From Diplolepis rosae (lineage: Eukaryota; Arthropoda; Insecta; Hymenoptera; Diplolepididae): DNA of 64,000 nt. The stretch lies in NCBI GenBank assembly GCA_030998225.1, contig JAPYXD010000711.1, positions 1,798,001 through 1,862,000 of the forward strand, in the 5' to 3' direction. This document shows positions 1-10,499 of this stretch, piece by piece. The position numbers and the translations under genes were made by a program. Numbering within the stretch: position 1 is the first letter of the stretch; each line of letters opens with the position of its first letter. Below the pieces are notes generated by a model. The model saw only the letters and a list, made by a program, of their open reading frames with translations. It was not told the DNA's origin and made no database searches.

Positions 1-717
1 TCTTTCTACGTTGATTGTGTCATTGAAAACTTCTTTAAATGTTTCTCTTGTTTTCACTCGAATTTCCAATTCAGGACGCAGACCGCGAATGAAAAATTGA
101 ATAACATCTCTATAAAGGTTCTGTTCGAAGGTATTATCTACTTGTCCATTACTGTTGAGTCTAAGAGCATCTTCGATTCTGTCATCAATCTCTTTAATTC
201 TAGCTGTATAGGAAAGTACGTTCTCTTTTTCCCACATATAGATATTTCCTAATTCTCCTTGTAATTAATACACACTTTTTGCAGGGGCATATATTCTTTT
301 GAGTTTTTCAATTAATTTTTCTATATCATTATAAGTTGACCCAAAGATACATTTCCTTGCTACTCCTGATAATTTACTTCTTAATAATCGCCCTAAATTT
401 TCTTGAGCTGCGGGTGTTGGCAGCATTGCCTTTGCCTCATAACATTCTTTAATAAAATATGATAATGAAATGTTACTTCCATCAAATAAAGGTACTATTT
501 TTAACGCGTCACGTAATTTTACTTGTTGGCTATTGGGTAGGGCCATTTCGATGTTCATAATTGGATTAACGTTTCCTTCATGATCGTTGTGAACAGGTTG
601 CTCCATTTGTTCGTTGTCGGTACTATTATCGTCGCTATCGTGATTACTTGTAATTGTTTTGCGAGTAAGAGAATTTTTTGATGAATTTATTTTAGTTCTT
701 TTTTTAACTGTTTTTTA
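1..717 (-). pseudogene. LTR retrotransposon gag (capsid) pseudogene, runs off the window
   Basis: Read on the minus strand, this is a retrotransposon Gag capsid. It carries the motif VPLFDGSNISLSYFIKECYE and, after the break, FIRGLRPELEIRVK. This is the arrangement of insect Ty3/gypsy-type Gag proteins, which assemble the retrotransposon particle. The first clear Met is at 606, but the frame stays open upstream to a stop near 715. A single in-frame TAA at 265-267 interrupts the protein, and the same frame then continues without a shift to base 1. The break therefore looks like a point mutation. The 3' part of gag and any pol would lie left of the window. Family-level assignment is firm and the exact clade is not. 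Confidence 0.75.
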
Positions 718-909
718 TTTGGAATCACCGTTGACTGCTTGTTCGTCAGTTTCGAATTAGTCTGTTAATGTTTTCTCTTAAGAAGTATTATCTGATTGAT
801 AACTGATATTTGTTGTTTCTTTGTTAGTAATATTTTCAAAATTATCTTTAGTCACATTTTCCTTTACAGTAACTGTTATTTTTTGTTTAAGGGGACCAAT
901 TTGATTTTG

Positions 910-1835
910 TTTCCGATTTTTTTGTTTCTAAATCTTTGTTGAAGTTTTTTCAATATGCAGGAAAAATTTCGGAATGGAAAAATGAAAACTGTAGGTGTAA
1001 TTAATTTATAAAATCTGTCCCGCGCGTTGCAACGAGCGAACTCGCACACTGCAACTACGCTTAAGCTTGATTAGGCATGCTCGGACTCGAAGCACGTGTG
1101 GCAGTGAATGCAGTGACCGCTGTTTTAGTTTTCTGTGAATGTGCCTCAAGTGTTCACCTATTTCAAATAAATACAGAAATGCCAAGCTTTCGATTTAAAC
1201 ATGTCTGCTGCAATCCGTTTAATAAAAAAAATCATAGTGGAAAAATCAAAAAAAAAAATTTGCGTCTTAAGTGTATCATTTAGAGTAATTTTATCATAAA
1301 ACTTCACTCATCAATTCATCATTATAACTAATGATTCGTTTTGAAATAGTCTACGCACAAGTTTGAATGTACTTACAACAAAAATCCTTCATCTCCATTT
1401 CATTTGCTTCTATTCTGCATTGTGTACAAAAAACATCATCCGACTTCAAAATTTTCAATTTTTCATGTGTCGAGGACGAAACGCGACACAAATTTTTCTT
1501 TTTGCTTTTTTCCACTATGATTTTTTTATTAAACGGATTGCAGCAGACATGTTTAAATCGAGAGCTTGGCACTTCTGTATTAATTTTAAATCGGTGAACA
1601 CTTGAGGAATATTCACAGAAAACTAAAACAGCGGTCACTGCATTCACTGCCACACGTGCTTCGAGTCCGAGCATGCCTAATCATGCTTAAGCGTAGTTGC
1701 AGCGTTCGAGCTCGCTGGTTGCAACACGCGGGACAGATTTTATAAATTAATTACACCTACAGTTTTCACTTTTCCATTCCGAAATTTTGCCTGCATAGTG
1801 AAAAAACTTCAACAAAGATTCAGAAACAAAAAAAT
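910..1835. repeat. Large inverted repeat (fold-back), arms about 350 bp
   Basis: Bases about 910-1265 and about 1485-1835 are near-identical reverse complements, separated by about 210 bp. Both arms contain ATTAGGCATGCTCGGACTCG and its flanks, and small open frames mirror each other in the two arms. The left arm lies just upstream, in the minus-strand sense, of the gag pseudogene. It could be gag leader sequence duplicated in inverted orientation, or an independent fold-back element. No clean target duplication was found. Confidence 0.8.
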
Positions 1836-3058
1836 CAGAAAAAATTAGTTCCAAATTAAAAAAAAAAATCAATTGTTTATAAAAATGTACTGTATTGTTA
1901 TTACAAATAAAACAACGAAATGTGTGCTATAACTTTTTTGAAAGCTTGTACTCTTTCGCGCATTTCAAGTGCAAGGATTACATTTTATATTCAAAACTGC
2001 TTTTACAGTGAGCTGTTGGAAAAAAAAAATTTTCCCCAGTGCCAAATTTAAAAAAATTATATCTCGAAATTTTCAAGTATAATATTGAAATAAAAAATAT
2101 GTGTCGATTATTTTCGAAGTAAAAAGGCAAAAAAAAGTGTTTCGTGGAAAAAAAAATTTTGACTGTAATTGTCCCATGAAATGACCCATATATTTATTTC
2201 ATTATTGTCAGTCCTGAAGTACTATATTTTTTAATTCAGGAATTCAATTGTCTAATGATATAAGTCATAAATCTTTTTTGAATTATTCTTACAATCACAG
2301 AAATTTTTTTATTTATTCATTCATTTATTTATATATATATATATATATATCTCTATTATTATTTTTTTTTGATAATACACACCAAAAAACAAAATTATAA
2401 AATGAGTACAGAATTTTAGTAATGCAATGTTGGACAAGCCTGACTCAAGCACACCTTGGTCAATCTTTTTCATTTAAAAATATTCTGTTAGTTAGTTAGT
2501 TAGTTAGCAGTTAGTTAGTTAGCAGTTAGTTAGTTAGCCAAATATATCAATTATATTTGAATCTGCCTTTCGATTTTAAGGAAAAGGCCAAGGTGTACCA
2601 CCTTTTCCATATTTGGTATTGAAGCTTAAGATTAGATGAGTTGACTCACGCTCCGATGAAATTTATTACCTGGAATAATGCCACAGCCAAATATATATAT
2701 TACGCGGTAATGTTGCCTTGATCCCTATATTAGTTCCTTAATTTGTTTGTTACTCTAGGTGGTAGAGTCGTGGGACGTGACAGTATGAAGTAAAATTGGC
2801 AAATATAATAATAAAATACATTTTCTACAATAATTCACGGTTATATATTGAAATTGCCATGTAAAAGTTTCCAAGTATTCAAAAAAGTTTTTTCTAGTAC
2901 TGTATTATTTTTAAATTGTTCAATTTTATTTCATAACAAGGAAATCTCAACGTGTAATTTTGTGTGCAAAATTAGATATAAGTAAGATATTTTTTAATAA
3001 TAGAAATCTTTGTTCACGCTTTTTTTATTCAAGTAGACATGTGAAAAGATGTTACATA
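1836..3058. other. Noncoding AT-rich stretch with short tandem repeats
   Basis: No gene is visible. It holds an (AT)n run at 2331-2350, a GTTA-type tandem array at 2487-2538 and one copy of the hairpin motif described for 24-28 kb. On the minus strand, TGTCACGTCCC at about 2771-2781 resembles the LTR edge near 10.13 kb, so an LTR remnant may start here. Confidence 0.5.
2426..2467 (-). repeat. Solo copy of the dispersed hairpin motif
   Basis: On the minus strand the arms AAGATTGACCAAG and CTTGTCCAACATT flank a loop containing GTGCTTGAGTCAGG. Nine of 13 stem positions pair. The loop matches those of the six copies at 24.3-24.75 and 28.2-28.6 kb. The GTTA repeats follow about 20 bp to the right. 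Confidence 0.6.
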
Positions 3059-3592
3059 CAAGGGGTGTCAGTTGAAGTTTGCCGGTTTTTTCAATAAAGA
3101 AAACACTTAATTCTCAAGGGAATCTCAAAAAAAATTTATTCAAAATATTGACCATTGGATTCCACACATTTTGCCCATCTTTCAGGCAAATCATGGATAC
3201 CATTCCAAAAAAACTATTTCTCTTTCAAGGCAAACCATTCGATGAGCCAATTTTCGACTTCTTCAAAATTGGCGAAGCGCTGCTCTGCGAGTGAGTGTCC
3301 CATCGATGCGAAAAGGTGATAGTCGCCGGGGCGAGGTCTGGAGAGTACGGCGGGTGCGATAATATTCCCCAATTCAATGCTTATAATGTGTTCTTCACCA
3401 CTTTAGCGGTATGAGACGGTGCGTAGTCATGTTGTAGGATAACTTTTCCATGTCTTCGGGCCCATTCCGGCCGTTTTTCGATCAACGCATGATTCAAATT
3501 GATAATTTGTTGTCGGTAGCGATCCGTATCCACCGTCTCACCAGGTTTCAGTAAGTCGAAGTACACCATACCACACTGGTCCCACCAGTGTG
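3059..3592 (-). pseudogene. Mariner transposase, 5'-truncated 3' fragment
   Basis: This is the 3' end of a mariner element on the minus strand. Its terminal repeat begins at 3059, next to a TA at 3057-3058, and reads GGGGTGTCAGTTGAAGTTTG. The protein has the family's DLLKPGETV block and the second catalytic Asp in LQHDYAPSH. An in-frame TAA follows VVKNTL, and a one-base deletion disturbs the reading just before the third catalytic Asp of DYHLF. The helix-turn-helix half and the first Asp are missing, because homology stops near 3592. The copy is closely related to the full-length element at 8712-9994 and carries a frame lesion at the same place. Confidence 0.85.
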
Positions 3593-3798
3593 ATAATTGT
3601 TAAATAATTAATAACAGAAGAGTTGCGGCATAATACCTTAATGATTAGATTGTGGATTGACATAACAATAACACATAAGTAGCAGTAATTATATATTATT
3701 TTGAAAGTGAATTACAAAAAAATTGTATTAACACAACGAAACTAGCGTACATAAATATCAATTCCAATAAAAAGAAAATATAGTAATTTCAATCTCAG
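3593..3798. other. AT-rich noncoding spacer
   Basis: No coding signal or repeat is recognised between the mariner fragment and the pogo-type MITE. Confidence 0.4.
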
Positions 3799-3800
3799 TA

Positions 3801-4566
3801 CAGTAAAACCCCATTTATCGCAACACCCGTTTATCGCAACTCCAGTTTATTGCAACTTGTCTCTCCCGTTTATCGCAATAAACTTTACCATTTTTTTCTC
3901 CCTCTTATTAGTAGAAGGAGTGGTCACGTGATTCTTAAGGATAGGCGGGAATACCCCTCACTTTTAAATTTGTGATGCATATATTTATATGAATTTTCGT
4001 ATATTAGGGAGATATGAAATATATCGTTTATATGATATGAAACTATCGTTTATGTATATATTGCTACATATTTGTGTTTTATATGTAACAGAAAAATATA
4101 TACATTTTTCACATTTCAATGTATATTATTATGACAAATTATAGCATGAATTGTGCCTAGTACAGCAATCGCTTTACCAATTGCGAATCAATTGTTTTAC
4201 AAAATGCGGGAATATTTCTACTGAAAAAAATTCAATCATGCATTCGAAAATTATGAGAGAAATATGTAAGCTTTAAAGTAATTAAAATGTATTGTTTGTA
4301 CTAGTCGTTTACGTACCATCGTTCGGTTCCACGTTTTCACTCATTTATAATTACACATATAATGACAATAAAAAAACGCATTCGAGGTTACTGGAACACG
4401 ACTGTAAACAATGATAAACAGCGAAAGTGCGTGAAACTATTCGTTTAGGCGCATGTGCTGATAATCAGTTGTTCAAGCTGGTGGCGAAGAAGTGGGAACC
4501 CCTCCGTTTTTGCGATAAACGGGAGGCATTGGATTGGAAGGTGTTGCGATAAACGGGGTTTTACTG
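3801..4566. mobile_element. Pogo/Tigger-type nonautonomous element (766 bp)
   Basis: The element is bounded by inverted termini CAGTAAAACCCCATTTATCG at 3801 and its complement ending at 4566. It is flanked by TA at 3799-3800 and 4567-4568, as expected for pogo-group insertions. Subterminal copies of a TTTATCGCAAC-like unit repeat near both ends. No transposase is encoded, so mobility would need an enzyme supplied elsewhere. A shorter relative lies at 62810-63063. Confidence 0.85.
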
Positions 4567-4568
4567 TA

Positions 4569-5149
4569 TTTCAATCTTTTTTGTAATATTCTATACATAT
4601 ATTTTCTCTTGATATAACGCCTATTTCCGAATGACAGCACTTTAATCATCATCGGAATCCGTGTCAGCGTTATCTGTGAAAATAGAAAAATATCTATATC
4701 AGAAAGTGTTCGAGTAAATATGTCTAATAAGGTGGTCATTTCAATTTCACAAAATCAATTCTTTTCTTCTAATAACTTCATAAGTTATTAGAAATCCTAT
4801 GTATTCCTTGTATGCGTGAAATTCCTTTCAATCTCTTACATTGAAATTAAATTAATTTTATTCACAAAAGTTTTCTAGAAATGAGCTAAAATCTCTAAAA
4901 TTACTTGAAATCTCTTGAAATTGAAATAAATTGTTTCCCTATAATCATCTAGAAACATTTTGAAATTTGCGAAAAGACCTTTAAAGGGCATAGCCGGGTT
5001 TCCATGTGAAATCGGCCTTAAAACCAAATCAAATTTCGCATTAACCTTATGGAAGGGGTTGGGCAAGAGATTATTTTGTCAAATTTTCAGATCATCATCT
5101 GCCATTTTAAATAAGTTTTACATGCATTGTACAGAGCTGTTGAACGGAA
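4569..5149. other. Noncoding spacer with a perfect 12 bp hairpin
   Basis: Mostly AT-rich noncoding sequence. A perfect palindrome at 4767-4793 pairs TTCTAATAACTT with its complement across a 3-base loop. Imperfect repeats resembling GAAATCTCTTGAAAT run from about 4850 to 4925. A possible tiny terminal exon at 4642-4673 is listed separately. Confidence 0.4.
4642..4673 (-). CDS. Possible last exon of an unrecognised host gene
   Basis: On the minus strand the acceptor-like TTTTCACAG is followed by 32 bases. If entered in phase 1, these read an acidic tail, DNADTDSDDD, and then TAA. Two other putative minus-strand exons rich in acidic residues lie at 8.1-8.7 kb, so this could be the end of the same gene. 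The exon is very short, the joining exon has not been found, and chance is a real alternative. Confidence 0.2.
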
Positions 5150-5433
5150 TAGTCAGCACCCATTAATGTCTTCTAGAAAGCGGGGTGGAATTCCAGAAAA
5201 GGCTCGAATGCCACCCCGCCTCGAAAAGGATAGGTATCTTTCGGAAACCGCGCTCTGCGCCTCTGGGAGATACTCCAAAAAAGCTGACAAATGGGGATCA
5301 GCGCCCCCCCCCCCCCCCCCCGAGGATAGGCTTCCCAAGAAAGGAAAGGGCGGAAATTCGCCAAATTACGCTGCGAAAAAAGTGTCGCCCATGCTTCGGG
5401 GAGCGGTTCTTGTCCAATATCTAGAGCGGAGAT

Positions 5434-6020
5434 ATGGAGGTTGAGAGGTGGAAAGTGAAATTTCTACAGCTCAACCTCGGAAGAGGAAAGGAAGCCCAGA
5501 AACTTCTGATGCAGACTGCCAAGGAGAGGGGGGCCGATGTGTTGCTCATTAGTGAGCAACACAAATGGTCCGGAAACTCTGCCTGGTACCAGGATGCATC
5601 ACGGAGGGCTGGGATCCTTGTTTGTAGCCCTGATTTGAACATCGGGGATTTCCTGGAGACCGACGCGGGGTTCGCCTGGGTGGAGGTGGCAGGAATGCGT
5701 GTGTACAGCTGCTACTTTTCTCCCAACGATCCTTTCGAGATCTTCGAGACCCAGATCCTCCTCCTTGAGGAAAGCCTCAGAAAACTTCAACAGTAAGTCG
5801 CCCGAGTGGGGAAAAGCCCGTCTGGATAGGAGGGGAGATGGTCTTGGTCGATGAGATGGTCGCTAGAAATGACCTGATTATATTGAATCGCGGAAGGGAT
5901 TTTACGTTTATACGAGGAGCGCGGGGGTCGATTATCGACCTCACGATTGCCGCGCCCAGTCTTGCCTCAAGGATAGGCGGCTGATGTGTCCTCGAAGTGA
6001 TAACCTTGAGAGACCACCAG
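5434..6020 (+). pseudogene. R1-clade APE-type endonuclease (broken)
   Basis: The endonuclease nicks target DNA to prime reverse transcription. The N-terminal motif is KFLQLNLGRGKEAQ, followed by VLLISEQHK and WVEVAGMRVYSCYFSP, in the usual family order. A TAA at 5794-5796 and frame changes break it. The C-terminal half, including GSIIDLTIA and the catalytic-type LRDHQCIEF, is readable in fragments to about 6020. In a typical element the reverse transcriptase would follow; here it is deleted. Confidence 0.8.
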
Positions 6021-6290
6021 TGCATTGAGTTCAGCATCCAGGAACGAAGTCACCCAGTGAATGTGGGAAGGGGTGGTAAGGTGAGCAGCCCCTCCTGGAA
6101 CATAAAACGACTCAGCAAGGACAAGCTTCGCGAACATCTTGAAGAAACCAGGCTCATATATTAGCTTGTTCGGGCAAGGTCTGCTGGGTCGTTGGAGGAC
6201 ACTGTGCGGGCGGCGAGGCAGAAGGCAGTCGCAGCATGTGACCACTCCATCCTTCGCCGCTGGCACGGGCGTACCGGGGACTCGATGGAC

Positions 6291-7058
6291 TGGTGGCACC
6301 AGGGAAGCTAAGAGAAGGCTGGTGGTAGCGTGGTTAATTCGATGCTACTTTATGCAGCCCCGATCTGGACAAGTGCCCTTAACAACGATGCTATCCTGAA
6401 GAAACTGTTCTCGGCACAGTGAGGTGTGGTGATGAGAATTGTCTCAGCATACCGAACTGTGTCGACGAGCGCTGTGTTGATCCTGGCGAGCCTCTCACCA
6501 ATAGATTTATTGGCGGAGGAAAGGAAGGAGACCTTTCAGCTCCATAAGGAGCTCGTCTGCTTAACAAACCTGCAGGAAATCGCTCGCGTGAAGGAGGCCA
6601 TCCGCAAGGTTGGAAGGCGCAGACTCGTCGAGAATTGGCAGACGAGATAGCATGGTGACCAATCCTGGAGATGGACACACCGTCTGATTCCGGACCTCGC
6701 CACCTAGTTGGATGGAAAGCACGGTCAGGTCGACTTTTACCTGTCGCGATCGCTTTTGGGCCATGGTTGCTTTAATGCGTACCTGAAGCGCTTCAAGTAA
6801 AGAGACGATGAGTCGTGTCGCTACTGCCATTCCCTTGTGGAAAATGCAGAGCACACACTCTTTGTCTGTGCCAGGTGGGGCGCGGAAAGGGAGGCTGTCG
6901 GTCGGGCAGTGGGCGCAAAACTCACTCCTGACACGATGGTCTCTCTCATGCTCCAGTCTGAACAGATATGGATGCTCATCGAGTCATTCGTCACCCTAGT
7001 GATGAAGACGAGGGAGCTCAATGGGCGTGCAGAGCGTGACAACAACGGGGGCCAGTAG
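6291..7058 (+). pseudogene. R1-clade ORF2 C-terminal region with zinc-binding motif (broken)
   Basis: This is the 3' end of ORF2 after the deletion. Readable blocks include REAKRRLVV, LASLSPIDLLAEERKETFQ and the cysteine-histidine motif CRYCHSLVENAEHTLFVC, which is CX2C followed by H and C and is thought to help bind RNA or DNA. The frame changes several times and stops occur, so no protein can be made. The stop at 7056-7058 is at the same place as in the copy ending at 41338. About 200 bases of 3' UTR follow. Confidence 0.75.
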
Positions 7059-7290
7059 AAATCGCATCGGGGCCTACACCCGCCGTCCTGCGTCCTGGGC
7101 GGACTTGGCCGTCCATGTCGACCGGGGGAGGAATCTTCTTATTCCTCCCCTGGTTGGCTCGGCTAGTTGGCCTGCCTAACGGGCGTGTGCCCGCGGATGG
7201 GAGTCCCGTCCTAGGAGAGTCCTGTACAACGTCTATAAAAGATTTTGCCATTTTCCTTGAGACCAAAAAAAAATAAATAAAAAAAAACAT

Positions 7291-8108
7291 ATGCGACTAC
7301 CAAGAAAATCGGAGGAGGGCACCTACTTAAGGTTCCTTGTCAGTTATTGGAAGCAATACAAATTGTATGAAATATTAAAATGCTCACCTTCTAAAGCTAT
7401 CAGTTATTTGGTTGAAATCTTTTTCCGAATCTGACCTTCTTCTCGGGGTCCAGCTTTCTTTTTGTTGATGCACTGCTTTTTAAATCATCCCCCCAAATGG
7501 ATGCGGCTAGGGCAATAATGAATGGGCCATGACTATAAATATATTTAATCGTTTTCCATTCCTGAGCTTTTATGATCATGCCGCCACTGAGGTATGTCTA
7601 TCAATGTATTTGGGAAAGATCGTGATTAAATTTATCTATTTAAAAAAAATAGCAAACACATAAAGTATAGAGAATCTTTGAAATAAATTTTGAGACTTTC
7701 TATAAGATTCATTAGATTGAAGAATATTCTCCATACCAAGTAAACTTAACTACAAGACATAATTTCAAAGTGTCAAACGATTAAAAAAATGTATTCGATT
7801 TGAGGACTTTGTGAATTAATTATCTTAAAGAATCGGAAATATCCGATTGAAAACTTTGCACGATATTAATTTAAACTATTTCTTTATTTCTTAACAGACA
7901 ATTCCGACCGGTACTGTATAAGAGTATAACCTCAAAAATTTCTTTCCGATTAGAAAATTCCGAAACCGGTTCACAAATCTGCATTCCGATTCAGAAAATA
8001 ATTCTCCCAATTCGCATTCTTGAAGATATTCATTAATAAGGATACATATGTAATATATCATAAAGTTCAATTATTACTTTTTATTGAGATGCTTATAATT
8101 TATAAATT
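7291..8108. other. Noncoding AT-rich spacer
   Basis: No gene or repeat is recognised in this stretch. Confidence 0.4.
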
Positions 8109-8447
8109 TCAAAGTCCACTTGCCTGATCGTTTAAAATGTCATATTTCTTCAACTCCATGGAGTCTGTCTTTCTTTTACTTGAAATGCTGTCTCCGGCGT
8201 TTATTTCCGACAAATTTTGATCTTCGTCTTCTCTTTTCTTTAAATCTACATTTTCATTCGCTGCCAAGGTGTCCTCTTTGGTTCCTTTTAAATTGATATT
8301 TGAAGTGTCTTGCAGTTCGTTTTCTTTATCGCTGCTACTGCTTTCATCTAACGACAATTCCTCCCTCGACACTCGCAACAGACTCTCCTTTTTCTCTATT
8401 AGAATCTCCTTCCTGACAACATTTTTGGCTGTCTCTACTTTCATTTT
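8109..8447 (-). CDS. Putative exon of an unrecognised acidic, charged protein
   Basis: On the minus strand an open frame of about 112 codons starts at an AG acceptor-like site at 8448-8449 and ends in TGA at 8109. The product is rich in Ser, Glu, Asp and Lys (LSLDESSSSDKENELQ, DLKKREDEDQNLSE), with no cysteine or membrane segment, and looks disordered. CAG|GCAAGT near its end would be a good GC-AG donor, so the frame may splice out before the stop. I do not recognise the family. Unlike its neighbours it shows no transposon motif, and its composition suits a host gene. Confidence 0.4.
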   Translation of the reverse strand, partial: KMKVETAKNVVRKEILIEKKESLLRVSREELSLDESSSSDKENELQDTSNINLKGTKEDTLAANENVDLKKREDEDQNLSEINAGDSISSKRKTDSMELKKYDILNDQASGL

Positions 8448-8590
8448 CTTCACAAGGTGCAAAAAATGAAAAATATTATTTATGAAATGAAATGAAAGCC
8501 ACAGTATTTGCCGGTCTGGCATGAAATTAGCTGTACGTGTGGCAATGACACCTAAATTTGAAATATATGTTCCATTCCTTTCACACTCAC

Positions 8591-8708
8591 ACAATTATCT
8601 TCTCGTACTCGCATTCGTTTTCCGTATCGCCTTCCAAAGAGCTTAACACCTTTTGGCTTGGAAGTTTCAGACGAATTCCATCATCGATTGCCTTTCGTAA
8701 CTGATCAT
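8591..8708 (-). CDS. Putative upstream exon of the same unrecognised gene
   Basis: On the minus strand the reading is DDQLRKAIDDGIRLKLPSQK and onward to ECEYEKII. It ends at a GTGAGT donor-like sequence (8590-8585), or at a GTGTGA just before it. The start coincides with a TAG acceptor whose T and A are the TA duplicated by the mariner at 8712-9994. The predicted peptide is mixed charged and hydrophobic, possibly helical, and not assignable. The phase to the next exon fits only with the weaker donor, so the pairing is tentative. Confidence 0.35.
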
Positions 8709-8711
8709 CTA

Positions 8712-9994
8712 CCAGGGGTGTTAGTTGAAATTTGCCGGTTTTACTCATAGATGTCGCTAGAGATATGTATACATTTCTATGATTTGGCATCTATGTCATA
8801 TTTTTCCATGGACAATAACCTTCAAAAATACACAATTACATTCTGCCAAAATAATAGCATCATAGTTGTTTACTTCAGTGAATATGTCGAGTTTCGTTCC
8901 AGGTAAATCGTATTTGCGGCATTCGTTGCTTTTCTTATTTCATCAAAAGAAAAAAGCAGTTGAAGCTCATCGATTGCTGGTAGAAACTTATGGTGAACAT
9001 ACTCCAATGATTAGAACATGTGTCACTTGGTTTCGTCAATTTAAAAGTGGAGATTTCGATTTAACAGACAATGAACATCCTGGTGCAGCGAAAAGGTTCG
9101 AAGACGAGGAATTGCAGGCGTTATTGGATGAAGACCCAACCCAATCCCAACAACAATTGGCACAAACACTAAATGTGACCCTAGGAGCAATTTGCCAACG
9201 TTTCAAAGCCATGGGAAAAATCCAAAAGTATGGAAAATGAGTACCACACCAACTGAACGATAGACAAATGGAAAATCGAAAAACCATTTGTGAAATGCTG
9301 CTTCAACGGTTCGAAAGGAAATCTTTTCTGCATCGAATTGTCACGGGGGACGAAAAATGGATTTATTTCGAGAACCCGAAGCGGAAAAAATCATGGCTTT
9401 CACCTGGTGAGGTCGGCCCATCGACCTCAAGCCAAATCGCTTTGGCCGTAAGTAAATGCTCTGTGTTGGGTGGGACTAGTGTGGTGTGGTATACTTCGAG
9501 TTATTAAAACCTGGTGAGACGGTGAATACGGATCGCTACCGACAACAAATTATCAATTTGAATCATGCGTTGATCGAAAAAAGGCCGAAATGGGCCCGAA
9601 GACATGGCAAAGTTATCCTACAACATGACAACGCACCGTCTCATATCACTAAAGTGGTGAAGAATACATTAAGAGCATTGAATTGGGAAATATTATCGCA
9701 CCCGCCGTACTCTCCAGACCTCGCCCGGCGACTATCACCTTTTCGCATCGATGGGACACTCACTCGCAGAGCAGCGCTTCGCCAATTTTGAAGAAGTCGA
9801 AATTGGCTCATCGAATGGTTTGCCTTGAAATAGAAATAGTTTTTTTGGAATGGTATCCATGATTTGCCTGAAAGATGGGCAAAATGTATAGCATACAATG
9901 GTCGATACTTTGAATAAAAAATTTTTGATATTCCCTTGAGAATTAAGTATTTTCTTTATTGAAAAAACCGGCAAACTTCAACTAACACCCCTGG
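8712..9994 (+). mobile_element. Complete-length mariner element (1283 bp)
   Basis: The inverted termini read CCAGGGGTGTTAGTTGAA at both ends and are about 30 bp long with a few mismatches. TA duplications lie at 8710-8711 and 9995-9996. The length is that of an autonomous mariner. The right end shares its terminal and subterminal sequence with the truncated copy at 3059. Confidence 0.95.
8884..9917 (+). pseudogene. Mariner transposase, multiply mutated
   Basis: The start MSSFVPGKSYLRH is a typical mariner N-terminus. The helix-turn-helix region (HRLLVETYGEH... VTWFRQFKSGDFDL) follows. The first catalytic Asp is in IVTGDEKWIYF and the second in LQHDNAPSH. The third, in DYHLF, is present but out of frame. 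Lesions are a TGA at 9238-9240 where the family has Trp, a frameshift near 9445, a TAG near 9474 where the 3.5 kb copy has CAG (Gln), a frameshift near 9727 and another near 9802. The terminal stop is at 9915-9917. The gene is inactive. Confidence 0.92.
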
Positions 9995-10129
9995 TAGTTA
10001 TATAGGTTTATTCTTTATATATCTATCACGCATACACAACGCACACACACATATATTTATTTTGCATGTTTTTGGATTTTTGCTTTTATGAAAGTAGATT
10101 AACTTAATCGTATTTGTGATAGTTACGGG

Positions 10130-10148
10130 ACGTGACACCTCCCCCCTT
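10130..10148 (-). other. Putative polypurine tract and LTR edge
   Basis: On the minus strand AAAAGGGGGGAGG is followed at once by TGTCACGTCCCG. This is the layout of a polypurine tract priming site next to the start of a 3' LTR. It lies about 150 bp after the gag fragment at 10294-10499. The LTR's far end was not found. The mariner at 8712-9994 lies about 140 bp further on. Confidence 0.45.
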
Positions 10149-10293
10149 TTGTTTGAATATGGGGATGAAATTTACATGTTCGAACTTGTTTGTCCACTTT
10201 ACTTAAATTTATGAAAAAATGTGTCACATCGCGTGAAAATCATATATCTATCTGTATAAAATTTATTATCTTTCTTTACAAAAACTTTAAAAT

Positions 10294-10499
10294 TTACGCT
10301 ACAAACTTTTTATTACGCTTTGGACCATGACAATTTACTGGTTTATGACCTCTTTGATAACAACGCTCGCATGTACCCGTCCATTTATATAGTTTAATTT
10401 TTTCGGAGTCATTTTCTACAGGTTTTTTTTTAAAATTTATGTTCGGGCTCTCTTTGTTCACTAAAGTACTGTGTCTTTTTTGAACATGAGAGACTTAAG
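10294..10499 (-). pseudogene. Gag nucleocapsid fragment with CCHC zinc knuckle
   Basis: The minus-strand frame ends at TAA 10294-10296. It encodes KWTGTCERCYQRGHKPVNC, an exact CX2CX4HX4C knuckle, followed by a basic tail KRNKKFVA. This is the nucleocapsid end of an LTR retrotransposon Gag, which binds the RNA genome. The fragment opens after a stop near 10500 and lacks capsid. With the polypurine tract only about 150 bp downstream, the pol gene appears to be missing, so this would be an internally deleted element. Confidence 0.7.

Larger units (their letters stand above)
5150..7290 (+). mobile_element. R1-clade LINE, internally deleted (reverse transcriptase lost)
   Basis: A site-specific-type non-LTR retrotransposon of the R1 clade, truncated at its 5' end near 5150 and ending in an A-rich tail at about 7266-7290. 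It matches the copy at 37.7-41.5 kb along its length. Near 6293-6297 it jumps from the region just after the endonuclease (TRWTGGT...) to the part equivalent to 40.58 kb in the other copy, so about 1.4 kb covering the reverse transcriptase is missing. The start includes an ORF1 remnant and a poly-C run at 5304-5321. The element is much more GC-rich than its surroundings. Confidence 0.85.

Noticed and set aside
1077..1674. Mirrored small ORFs sharing MLGLEARVAVNAVTAVLVF on both strands
   Set aside because: They are produced by the inverted repeat itself and have no homolog or gene context that I recognise.
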